NCBI RefSeq assembly: GCF_004016505.1
Contig: NZ_SACR01000005.1
Span: 248,001-312,000 of the forward strand
DNA length: 64,000 nt
Source: Rubrivivax rivuli
Lineage (GTDB): Bacteria > Pseudomonadota > Gammaproteobacteria > Burkholderiales > Burkholderiaceae_C
Reading direction: 5' to 3'
Shown: positions 44,425 through 53,100 of the stretch, piece after piece
How positions within the stretch are numbered: the first letter of the stretch is position 1
How the letters are laid out: each line of letters begins with the position of its first letter
The notes under the pieces: model-generated
Told to the model about the DNA's origin: nothing
The model's input: the letters and a program-made list of their open reading frames with translations, nothing else
Database searches by the model: none
Translations under genes and position numbers: made by a program

Positions 44425-45107
44425 CGCGTGCGGCGGCGGGCCAGCCCGGCACCCAGCAGGCCCAGCGCTGCCAGCGCCAGCGTGGCGGGTTCGGGCACGC
44501 CCTGCGTGGTGGGCGCCACCAGCTGCACGTTGTCCAGACCGAAGTACTCGGAACCGGAGTTGTTGCCGAAGGCAAAGGTGTTGCCCACCCAGCGGATCAT
44601 GTTCGTGCCGGCGGCCAGGCTGATGCTGTTCAGCGTCACCTGCTGCGTGTTGGTGGCTGCGCTGGCGATGAAGTCAGACCCGATGTCGGTCCAGGTGGTG
44701 CCGCCGTCGCTGCTCAGCTGCACGTCGAACTGGTAGCTCGGCGTGGTCGGGAAGCCCGGGTTGTGGTTGTGATAGTGGTTGAACGAGAACGAGCCGGTGA
44801 AGGCCGACGCCAGCGTGAAGGTCAAGGACGGAAAGACCGTCGCGCCGAAGGTCCGCGTCATCGACAACTGGCCGTTGGCGCCGCAGCAGTTCTCGACACC
44901 GTTGTTGCCGGTGTTGAAGTTGGCGGCCGTCACCCCCGGCGCCACAGTCGAGGCTGCGATGTTCTGGGCGCCCAGCGAAGCGTTCTCGAAGTTCCAGCCC
45001 ACCACCACGGTGGCTTGCGCGTTCGCGGAGAAGAGGGCCGCGGCGGCAGCGAAGGCCAGCAGGGCGACCTTGGAGCCGGGCATGGCTGCCTTGGTGCGGG
45101 TGGTCAT
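44421..45107 (-). CDS. PEP-CTERM sorting-domain exported protein
   Basis: The 228-residue protein has a signal peptide (ending ANAQA), a beta-rich core with paired CC (VENCCGANGQ), and the C-terminal sorting signal VPEPATLALAALGLLGAG followed by LARRRTR. PEP-CTERM proteins are processed by exosortase (EpsH), which is not in this window, and are usually linked to exopolysaccharide matrices. The ATG at 45107 or an in-frame ATG at 45083 (preceded by AAGG) may be the start. It is transcribed independently of the msh cluster, from a 267-bp region without a clear promoter motif. Confidence 0.88.
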   Translation of the reverse strand: MTTRTKAAMPGSKVALLAFAAAAALFSANAQATVVVGWNFENASLGAQNIAASTVAPGVTAANFNTGNNGVENCCGANGQLSMTRTFGATVFPSLTFTLASAFTGSFSFNHYHNHNPGFPTTPSYQFDVQLSSDGGTTWTDIGSDFIASAATNTQQVTLNSISLAAGTNMIRWVGNTFAFGNNSGSEYFGLDNVQLVAPTTQGVPEPATLALAALGLLGAGLARRRTR

Positions 45108-45374
45108 GCGGTGGTGGATGTTCAAGGCTTGCCTCTCAGGGTGATGGCACAAAGGGAAGGTGGGCTGGCGCAACAGACCCGGCGGGGCACTTGCGCTGCT
45201 GACACGGCTGCTGGAGCAAACCTCGGGCCACTTGCCGAAAAGCCTTGTGCATCAGGGAGATGCGGCGGCAGCACCCTCCGTGCGGGGGAGGCTTGTAACG
45301 AATCCCGACAGGCCTGCACCCCATGCGCAGCGCTGGCCGGCTCGCGCTGGCGGCCGGCGGGCACGGTCGAGCCT

Positions 45375-47219
45375 TCAGCGCCGCATCTCGCGCGGAATGG
45401 ACGACAGCGGCGGCACCGCGGCCACGGCGCGGCCCGTGGTCGGCCCCAGCGTGATCACGCGGCGCGGGCCTTCCACCTCGTCGGCCGTGCCCAGGGCGCC
45501 GGCATTGGCGCGCTGCCAGTCGTCTTCGCTGCGGATGATGGTGGGCTTGATCAGCACCACCAGCTCCTTCTTGCGCGCGCTGTCGCCGCGGTTGCTGGCC
45601 ACCACGCGGCCCACGGCGTTGCTGCTGGCGCCGGGCAGGCCCGAGCTGCTGCGGCGGCTCTCGGCCGACATCAGCCCGCCGATGGCGACGATGTTGCCGT
45701 CGGTCACGCGCACCACGGTGTCGGTCTCGTTGACGGTGCTGCTGGCCAGCGGCAGCCGGTAGTTGCCGATGGTGCCCAGGTCGATCTGCTTGGTGCGCTC
45801 GGTCACCGAGGTCACCGAGGGCCGGATGTGCAGCGTGATGGTGTTGGCCTCGTCGATCTGCGGCGTCACGTCCAGCGCGATGCCGCTGAAGAAGGGCGTG
45901 AGCGTCAGCGCCGGCAGCGTGGTGGTGCCGCCATTGCTGCCGCCGCTGTTGGTGACGCTGCCGCCGGAGACGTTGGTGACGAAGTACTCGTCCACGCCCA
46001 CCTTCAGCACCGCCTTCTGGTTGTTCAGCGTGGCCACGCGCGGGCTGGAGAGGATCTGCAGCTCGCCCTGGCTCTCCAGGAAGCCCAGCACCGCCTGGAA
46101 GCCCTTGGTGGCCAGGCTCAGGCCCAGCGTGCCGCCGGCGGCGGCCGGCAGCGAAACGCTGTCCAGCAGCACCGCCGCGGCGGCCTGCTCCAGCGTGGGC
46201 AGGCCGTTGCCATTGCCCAGCAGCGGGTTGCCGGCGTAGCCGCTGGTCTGGCCGCCGGTGCCGCGCGAGCCCAGCACCGACCAGTCGATGCCGCTCTGGA
46301 AGCCCTCGCGCAGTTCCACCTCCACGATCTTGGCCTCCAGCATCACCTGGCGTTCCACCGCCAGGCGCGAGGCGCGCAGGAACTGCTCCACGTGGCGCAG
46401 TTCGTCGGGCATGGCGCGCACGGCGATGGTGCTGGCCTGCGGGCTCACGATGACCTGCCGGCCCTCGCCCTTGCCCAGCAGCAGGCGCAGCGCCTCGGCC
46501 GTCTCGCTCCAGATGTCGTTCTGGCTCGTGGTGGTGATCTGGCTGCTGTCGCCCAGCGTGTTCACCTGCGCAGGGCCCGTGGTGTTGTTGCCGTTGTTGC
46601 TGCCGTTGCCGTTGTTGTTCTGGGCCGGCGCGCCGCTGCCGCTGACGCGCACCTCGCTGCGGCCCTGGCGGCGCGTCTGCAGGTAGTTCACGCTGAAGAT
46701 GCGCGTCTGCAGTGAAGGCGGGTAGATGGTGATGCGCCGGCCGTCGATGCGGTGGTCGTAGCCGTAGACCTCGCGGATGGACTCCAGCGCCTCGCGCAGC
46801 GTCACGCCGCGCAGCGTGACCGAGAGCGTGCCCGCCACGTCGGGGTGCATCAGCATGCTGTAGCGCGTTTCCGCCACCATCGACAGGAACACGTCGCGGG
46901 CGTTGGCGCCGTTGACGATGAGGTCGAAGCGCGGTTCGGGCGGCGCGGCGGGCACGTTGGCCGCCGGCCGTGCAGGGGCGGGCGCTGCCGAGGCCGCCGG
47001 TGCCGTGGCCGGGGCGGCAGCCGCCGGCGCGGTGGGCCGCGCGGGGGTGGCGGCCTGGCGCTGTGCCAGCAGCTCGGCGCGCACGTCCTGCACGGCGGGG
47101 CCGTGGCGCAGCAGCGGCGGCAGGGCGCAGCCGCTCAGGGCCAGGGCGGCGCACAGGCTGGCGGGCAGGCCCGTCAGCAAGCGGGCCGGTCGGGCCAGGG
47201 TGGGGCGGTGGGGCTTCAT
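45375..47219 (-). CDS. mshL: MSHA pilus secretin MshL
   Basis: The 614-residue outer-membrane lipoprotein has lipobox LALSGC and an Ala/Pro linker, then an STN/secretin N-domain (FDLIVNGANARDVFLSMVAE, ITIYPPSLQTRIFSVNYLQT). The secretin domain follows (RQVMLEAKIVEVELREGF, VPxGG-like IVAIGGLMSAES, KKELVVLIKPTII). A low-complexity Asn/Gly stretch (NNNGNGSNNGNN) lies in the N-domain. It forms the outer-membrane pore through which the pilus passes. Its ATG overlaps the stop of the MshK-like gene (TGATG). It is the last gene of the cluster. Confidence 0.93.
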   Translation of the reverse strand: MKPHRPTLARPARLLTGLPASLCAALALSGCALPPLLRHGPAVQDVRAELLAQRQAATPARPTAPAAAAPATAPAASAAPAPARPAANVPAAPPEPRFDLIVNGANARDVFLSMVAETRYSMLMHPDVAGTLSVTLRGVTLREALESIREVYGYDHRIDGRRITIYPPSLQTRIFSVNYLQTRRQGRSEVRVSGSGAPAQNNNGNGSNNGNNTTGPAQVNTLGDSSQITTTSQNDIWSETAEALRLLLGKGEGRQVIVSPQASTIAVRAMPDELRHVEQFLRASRLAVERQVMLEAKIVEVELREGFQSGIDWSVLGSRGTGGQTSGYAGNPLLGNGNGLPTLEQAAAAVLLDSVSLPAAAGGTLGLSLATKGFQAVLGFLESQGELQILSSPRVATLNNQKAVLKVGVDEYFVTNVSGGSVTNSGGSNGGTTTLPALTLTPFFSGIALDVTPQIDEANTITLHIRPSVTSVTERTKQIDLGTIGNYRLPLASSTVNETDTVVRVTDGNIVAIGGLMSAESRRSSSGLPGASSNAVGRVVASNRGDSARKKELVVLIKPTIIRSEDDWQRANAGALGTADEVEGPRRVITLGPTTGRAVAAVPPLSSIPREMRR

Positions 47220-47716
47220 CACGGGGCACCTCGGGGGGCGGGGCGGGAATTGGGGGCAGCGCGCGGGCGTTCGCGGCCGGGGCGTTGCGGGGCAGGGGCG
47301 GCCGAGGCCGACGCTGCAGCGGCACTGGCCGCGTCTTCGATCGCGGGCACGCGGCGCACGGGTCCGTGCACGGGCAGTCGCGTCAGCGTGCCGCCTTCGC
47401 GCACCCACACAGCGCTGTCGTCGATGCGTTCGATGCGGGCGCTGCCGAGCAGCTCACCCACGCCGTGGCGGCGCGTGCCGAAGACGACGTAGCGGCGGCC
47501 GTCCACGCTCATCAGCTGGCGCGGGCTGGCCGGCGTGCCGGCGTTGGCGCTGGCACCCGGTGTGGCGTCGGACGCCGTGGCGCGGGCCTCGGGCGGTGGC
47601 TGCAGAGGGTCGCGCTGGGCCACGGCCGGGCCGGCCGGGCCGGCCAGAGCGCCAGCCAGCGCCAGAAAGAGGGCGGCTGGAACGGGGCGGCGGCGCTGGA
47701 CAAGGGGGGCTTGCAT
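47219..47716 (-). CDS. MshK-like pilus biogenesis protein
   Basis: The 165-residue protein has a signal/anchor helix, the RDPLQPP motif typical of MshK/GspB-type proteins, and a small beta-domain (RRYVVFGTRRHGVGELLGS, IERIDDSAVWVREGGTLTRL). A disordered Ala/Pro/Arg tail follows. The family links the inner-membrane complex to the secretin. The assignment relies strongly on position between mshJ and mshL. Confidence 0.7.
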   Translation of the reverse strand: MQAPLVQRRRPVPAALFLALAGALAGPAGPAVAQRDPLQPPPEARATASDATPGASANAGTPASPRQLMSVDGRRYVVFGTRRHGVGELLGSARIERIDDSAVWVREGGTLTRLPVHGPVRRVPAIEDAASAAAASASAAPAPQRPGRERPRAAPNSRPAPRGAP

Positions 47717-47730
47717 CGTGGTTGCTCCGG

Positions 47731-48429
47731 TCAGCGCACTTCGCTGGGCAGCCAGAGCTGCAGGGTCAGCGTGGCGAGCTTCGGGCCCGCTTTGCCGGCC
47801 TGGGCTTCGGCTTCGGCTTCGCCGCTGCCCTCCAGCCGCACCGGGCCCCAGCGCAGGCCCGGCAGCGTGGCTTCGATCTCGGCCAGGTAGGCCGCCAGCG
47901 CCAGGTAGGGGCCGGCGAGCACGAGGTCCACGGCCTGCACGTCGGGGCGCGGCAGCGCGGTGCCGGCCTGCGGTGCTGCAGGGCCCGTGTCGGCGGGCGC
48001 AACGGCCAGGCGCACGAGGCTCAGCCCCTCGTGGCGGCGCAGCACCCGGGGCAGCAGGTCGGCCAGGCGTGCCGGCGGTGGGCTGGCCTGGGCGCTGCGC
48101 GCGCCGGAAGCCGCCGGGCTGTGGGCTTGCGCGGCCAGCCGCAGGCGCTCTTGGTGCGCCGCCTGCACGGCCGCCTGCAGGCGCGCGACGGGGCTGTCCG
48201 CCCCTGCCGGCGCGGTGGCGCTGGCCAGCTGCGCGCGCAGCTGCGCGAGTTCGGCGTTCTGCCTTCCGAGCAGCGCAGCGCGCTCGCGCTGCAGGGCGAG
48301 CTGCGGCGAGATCACCAGCGTGTCGGCCACCGCCACCACCACGATGGCGGCCGACAGGAACAGAAAGACCCGCTCGCGCAGCGACAGCGCGTCGATGCGG
48401 CGTGCCAGGGCCTGCAGGTGCTGCTTCAT
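47731..48429 (-). CDS. mshJ: MshJ-like (GspM/PilO-type) pilus assembly protein
   Basis: The 232-residue bitopic inner-membrane protein starts ALARRIDALSLRERVFLFLS with one N-terminal transmembrane helix, then coiled coil (about 45-110) and a ferredoxin-like periplasmic domain (VDLVLAGPYLALAAYLAEIE). This is the GspM/PilO/MshJ architecture. It overlaps the PilN-like gene by 4 nt. It belongs to the inner-membrane alignment complex. Confidence 0.82.
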   Translation of the reverse strand: MKQHLQALARRIDALSLRERVFLFLSAAIVVVAVADTLVISPQLALQRERAALLGRQNAELAQLRAQLASATAPAGADSPVARLQAAVQAAHQERLRLAAQAHSPAASGARSAQASPPPARLADLLPRVLRRHEGLSLVRLAVAPADTGPAAPQAGTALPRPDVQAVDLVLAGPYLALAAYLAEIEATLPGLRWGPVRLEGSGEAEAEAQAGKAGPKLATLTLQLWLPSEVR

Positions 48430-49082
48430 GGCCTTCCCTCGGTGCGCGCCGGTTCGGCGCTGGTGCCCTGCGCCGGGGTCACGCTGAACTGCCAGCGCTC
48501 GGCGCCCGCGGCCGCGCCGCTGCCGGCCGGTGCCGCAGCCTGCTTCTCGACGCGCGCCACGCCCAGCTGCTGCGGGGCGGTGAGCGGGTGCGCGCCCAGC
48601 TGGGCGAGCCAGGGGCGCAGGGCCTCGGGTTGCAGGGTGTGGCCGCTGAAGCGCAGGGCGCCGTCATCGATGTGCACCGAGCTCAGCCACACCGGTGCGG
48701 GCACGGTGCGCGCCAGCAGCTGCAGCAGCGCGGCCGGGCTGCGTCCTTCGCGAACCCGGCCGCGTTGCGCAGCCTCGTGTTCCAGGCGGGCTTGCGCAAG
48801 CAGCGCTTCTTCGCGCGCCAGTTCCTGCTGCAGCGCGGCGCCGTCCTGCGGCAACACCCGGCGGCCGGCCAGCAGCGTGTTCAGGCGCTGGCTCTCGGTG
48901 CGGGTGAAGGCCTCGCTGGCCTGCAGTTCGGCGCGCTGCTGTTCGCTGCGCAGCATCAGCCAGGCGCACAGCGCGCCCACTCCCAGCACCAGCACGGCCA
49001 GCGCGCGGGCCATGGCCGCGGCCGAGAAGTGCCGGCGCGGCGCCAGCAGGATGGGGCTGTAGAGGTTGACCTGGTGCGGCAT
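48426..49082 (-). CDS. PilN-domain pilus assembly protein (MSHA cluster)
   Basis: The 218-residue bitopic protein begins QVNLYSPILLAPRRHFSA, the PilN-type N-terminus, then a transmembrane helix (about 24-44), a long coiled-coil region and a PilN fold (PVWLSSVHIDDGALRFSGHT). In MSHA systems this function is the PilN counterpart of MshI. It lies 38 nt after the PilM-like gene and overlaps mshJ. Confidence 0.78.
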   Translation of the reverse strand: MPHQVNLYSPILLAPRRHFSAAAMARALAVLVLGVGALCAWLMLRSEQQRAELQASEAFTRTESQRLNTLLAGRRVLPQDGAALQQELAREEALLAQARLEHEAAQRGRVREGRSPAALLQLLARTVPAPVWLSSVHIDDGALRFSGHTLQPEALRPWLAQLGAHPLTAPQQLGVARVEKQAAAPAGSGAAAGAERWQFSVTPAQGTSAEPARTEGRP

Positions 49083-49120
49083 GGCAGGGTGGGCGGTGGG
49101 TGGGGCGGCGGTGGCAGGCG

Positions 49121-50149
49121 TCAGGCGGTCGGGCTGTCGTCGCGCAGCAGCGCGCCCAGCAGCGGCAGCAGGCTCGTCTGCAACTCGGCATCGGGCGCGG
49201 CCGCGGCCAGGCCGGGCAGCAGGGTCTCGGGCTGCAACGGCAGCACGCGCAGGCCCAGGGCCGGCGCGAGCGCCTGGCACAGCGCCTCGGTGCCCGGGCC
49301 GGTGGCCAGCCACAGCGCGGCCAGCGGCTGGGTGGGGTGGCTGCGTTCCCAGACGTCGAAGGAGCGCTGCAGCTCGCCGAGCAGGCGCTCGTGCGTCTGC
49401 ACCGTCGCGCCGGCATCCGGCACGGCGCCGTAGTCGACGTAGTCCCAGTCGGCCGGCAGCGGCGCTGCGGGGTCGTCCACCAAGGGGCCGCTGCCGCCGC
49501 CGAGGCCGGCCGCGGTGTCGTCCAGCAACTCGGCGGCAAGGCGGCGCGCCTCGAAGAGATCGCCGTCCACGCACAGCGTCAGCAGGCATTGCGTGCCGTG
49601 GCGCAGCAGGGCTGCGGTGGCGCGGCCGGTCAGGCCTTCGGCGGCGGCCGCGGCGGTCTGCAGGTTGCGCTGCGTGGTCTCGGCCACATCCACCACGGCC
49701 AGGGGCAGGTCGGCCTCCTGTGCCCACTCGGTGGTGCGCCGCACCGCGGCGTTGCGAGCGGCCGCCACGAACAGCGCCTTGGCGCCGCGGGCCGGGCCGC
49801 TGCCCACGGGCATGACGTCGATGGTGTAGTCGTCCAGCGCGCCTTCCACCAGGTCCTTGATGCGCCAGCGGGCGGCGGCGCGCAGCTCTTCAGGGGGCAC
49901 GGCCGGGGCCTCCACCTGCAGCAGCTGGCTGGCGTTCAGGGGCATCACGGCGATCAGCGTGGCCGCCGGCCGGCCGCGCAGCGGACCGGGGTCGCCGTCG
50001 GCCGTCAAGGTGGCGAGGCCGGCGCCAAGCACGCGGCCTGGCTTGCCGGGTGCGCCTTCGGCATGCACCCAGGCCAGGGTGTCGCCATCGACCGTGCAGG
50101 CCAGCGTGCCGCGCTGTGCGGCCGCGCGTTGCCAGGGCCAGCGTCTCAT
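49121..50149 (-). CDS. mshI: MshI-like (PilM-type) pilus assembly protein
   Basis: The 342-residue cytoplasmic protein has an actin-like ASKHA/PilM organisation: VDGDTLAWVHAEG, RWRIKDLVEGALDDYTIDVM and LPLAVVDVAETTQRNLQT. It would bind the N-terminus of the PilN-like partner encoded next. Its ATG overlaps the MshQ stop by 4 nt. Sequence divergence within this family is high, so the name rests on context. Confidence 0.78.
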   Translation of the reverse strand: MRRWPWQRAAAQRGTLACTVDGDTLAWVHAEGAPGKPGRVLGAGLATLTADGDPGPLRGRPAATLIAVMPLNASQLLQVEAPAVPPEELRAAARWRIKDLVEGALDDYTIDVMPVGSGPARGAKALFVAAARNAAVRRTTEWAQEADLPLAVVDVAETTQRNLQTAAAAAEGLTGRATAALLRHGTQCLLTLCVDGDLFEARRLAAELLDDTAAGLGGGSGPLVDDPAAPLPADWDYVDYGAVPDAGATVQTHERLLGELQRSFDVWERSHPTQPLAALWLATGPGTEALCQALAPALGLRVLPLQPETLLPGLAAAAPDAELQTSLLPLLGALLRDDSPTA

Positions 50150-53100
50150 GGGTTCTCCTGACGGTAGACGAGGTGCTCGGCCCCGCTGGCGCGGCCGAAG
50201 CTGGCGCGCGCGGCGGGGTCCTTGTCGGTGGCGCTGCCGCACCAGGCCCCGCGCAGGTGCGCGAGCTGGGCGCCCGCGCTGGCGCTGTCGCCGCTGCCGG
50301 GGGCCCAGGGCTGCAGGCACGAGGCGTCGGTGGCGCTGCTGCCCAGGCTGATGGCCACGCTGTAGCTGCCGCGGCGGCCGCCCGTGGGGGCGGCCAGGCG
50401 CAGCTGGCCGCGGCCCTGGTTGAGCGTGACGCTGCTGGCGCCGCCGGCCGCGGCGGTGTCGGCGGTGGTCAGCGTGCCGCTCAGGCCGCCGAAGCTCAGC
50501 GCGGCCACGGGCACCGCGGTGCAGCTGTCCAGCGTGTTGGGCGCCCAGGCGCTGCCGTCCCAGTGCTGCGCGGCCAGGGGCAGGGCCAGCACGCGGTCGG
50601 CCGGGCCGATGTGGCTGCTCAGGCGCAGGCGGCCGTGGCGCAGCGCCACGGTGGCGAGCTCGGCGCGGTCGTTGCTGCTGAAGGGCGAGGTGGTGGCGAG
50701 ATCCAGGCCCGCGGTGGCCACGCCGTCGCTGTCGCTCGGGGCGATGCCGAAGCGCGCGGCGTGCGGCCCGTCGGGGCTGCTGGCACGCGTGACCTGGGCG
50801 GTGAGCGTGGCCGTCAGCACGCCAGCCGTCCAGGTGCCGCTGGCCGTGCCCAGCGCCAGGCGGCCGTTGCCGGTGTTGAAGGCGGTGCTGCCGCTCACGC
50901 CGGCCAGGTTCCAGGCGCTGGCGCTGGTGGCGTCGAACTTGGCGTAGCTGCCGGTGTAGTTGGTGGTGGTGCCGCCGCTGCTGTTCTGTGCCGTCAGCGT
51001 GGCCGCCAGGCGGAAGTTCTCGCCCAGGTAGCTGAAGGCCGAGGCCGGGCTGCAGGCCAGCCCGCTGCGGTGCGTGACGCCGCCGCCGCTGACCGCGAAG
51101 CGCGCCGGCACGAAGCGCCCCACGTTGCCGCTGGCGGTGCCGCTGACCGCGCCGGCGCCGAGGTAGTCGCCGTCGGCCACCGCGGGCGTGAGCGTGACGA
51201 TGCCCACCTCGCTGTAGGCCAGCGTGGTGGCGGTGGCCACCCCGCTGCTGAAGCTGGCGCCTGCGACCGTGGCGTTGCTCAGCGTGCCCGGCGTGCCGCC
51301 GCCGGGTTGCACCAGCGTGGCGCTGAGCGTCACGCCCTCGGCCGGGCTCTCGCGGCCGAAGCTGGGCGCGGTGGCGCCGGCGCTGGTCTGTGCGGTGACG
51401 GTGGCGCTGAAGGCCTCGCCGGCGGCGATGAAACGTGCGCCGCTGGCGTTGCTGGCGCCCGGGTTGGCGGTGTTGGGGCTGGCCGTCTGGCGGATGTTGC
51501 TCAGCGCAAAGCGCGCCGGCTTCACGACCAGGCTGTTGCTGCTGCCGCTGAGCGTGGCGCCGCCCACGGCCCGGCTGGCATGCAGGCGCAGCTGGCCCAC
51601 ATCGGCGTGCGTGAAGGTGAAGGGCGCGTTGCCGGCGCTGTCGAAGGTCATCGCCACGGCGGTGCGGCTGCTGCTGCTGCCGCTGTTGTTGCGTGCCACC
51701 GTGGTGGCCGTGCCGCCGTTGACCTGCAGCAGGTTGCTGGTGGCGCAGGTGCCGGGGTTCAGGCACTCGTAGCCCCAGTCCACGCTCTGCGCGCCGGTGA
51801 GTGCGGCTTCGCAGGCCTGGGTGCTGGTGCCGGTGCGCACCGCGCGCAGGAAGTAGGTGGCCGACGCCGTGCCGGCGGTCTGCGCCGGCAGCGTGGTGCT
51901 GGCGCCGCCCGCCGTGGCGGCGAACAGGAAGCCGGCGGTGCTGAAGGTGGTGGCGCAGCTGTTGGCGTTGCTGCAGCTGGCACCATCGGGGCAGCACTGG
52001 CGGGGGTTGCTGGCGGCCGTGCTCTCGGCCGAGAGCGTGACGCTGACACTGGCGCCGTTGCTCGCGCCGGGGTGGCTGAGCGTGGTGCTGGCCACGCCCG
52101 CGCTGTTGAAGCTCAAGGCCGTGCTGGCCAGCGTGCCGGCGCTGGTGGCCAGGGTGGCCGTCTGCCCGGCCAGGCCCGTGGCGGCGTTGGTGCAGGGGCT
52201 GCTCGCGTCGGCGCAGGCCGTCACGGTGACGGTGCTGGCGGCGCAGCTCACGCTGCTGGCAGGCAGCACCACCTGGTAGTGGTGCACGGCAGGCGCGACC
52301 GGCGGGCCCAGCACGCTGGCCTGGCCGGTGCTGTCATAGGCCAGCCACATGTCGTCTTCGCTGTTGCTGTCCACCACGATCTTCAGTTCCAGCCGACGGT
52401 CGCTGGCCAGCGTGGTGTTCGGCGTGCCGAAGTTCAGCGTGCGCTGCACCCAGGTGCTGCTGCCACCGGCCCAGGGGCTGACGCTGATCGAGCTGCTCGC
52501 GAAAGACTGGCAATCCGTGCCCGTGCTGCTGCACGAGCGCAGGTAGGCGTTCAGGCGCCCGCCCTTGGCGGTGTTGAAGTCCTTCATCGCCGTCCACAGG
52601 CGCAGTTCCAGTGCGCTGTTCAGCGTGATGCCGCCCGTGGCGCTGAGCCAGCGCTGGTACTTCGTGGTGTCGGTCTCGGCGGCACCGATGCCGCCCTTGG
52701 ACAGCAAGAGGCCCGCGAAGTTGTCGCGCCCCGCGTCGTGGTTGGCCAGCGTGGTGGCGGTGGGGGCGGTGCCGCTGAGGCTGCTGTCGGGCACGCCGGT
52801 GGCGCGCAGGTAGAGCGGCAGCGTCACGGGCACAGAGGCGGGCGCGGGCTTCAGGGCCAGCAGCACGCCCACGCTCTGCAGCGAGACGTTGCCGCTGGAG
52901 GTCTTGCTGCCGGTGCTGCCCGCGCTGGCCTGCAGGCCGAAGGCCATGCCGACGGAGATGCCGTCGGTGCCGCCACCGCTCTGGCCGCCGGGGGCTGGCG
53001 ACAGGCCGCTGGGCGTGGCGATGGGGATCTCGCCACTGGGCACCGCGAACAGCGCCACCAGCATGGCGTTGGCGCTGGTCGTGGTGAGGCTGGGGGTGGC

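Noticed and set aside
45108..45374. Sigma-54 promoter for the PEP-CTERM gene
   Set aside because: I searched by eye for TGGCAC-N5-TTGC on the minus strand and found no acceptable match.
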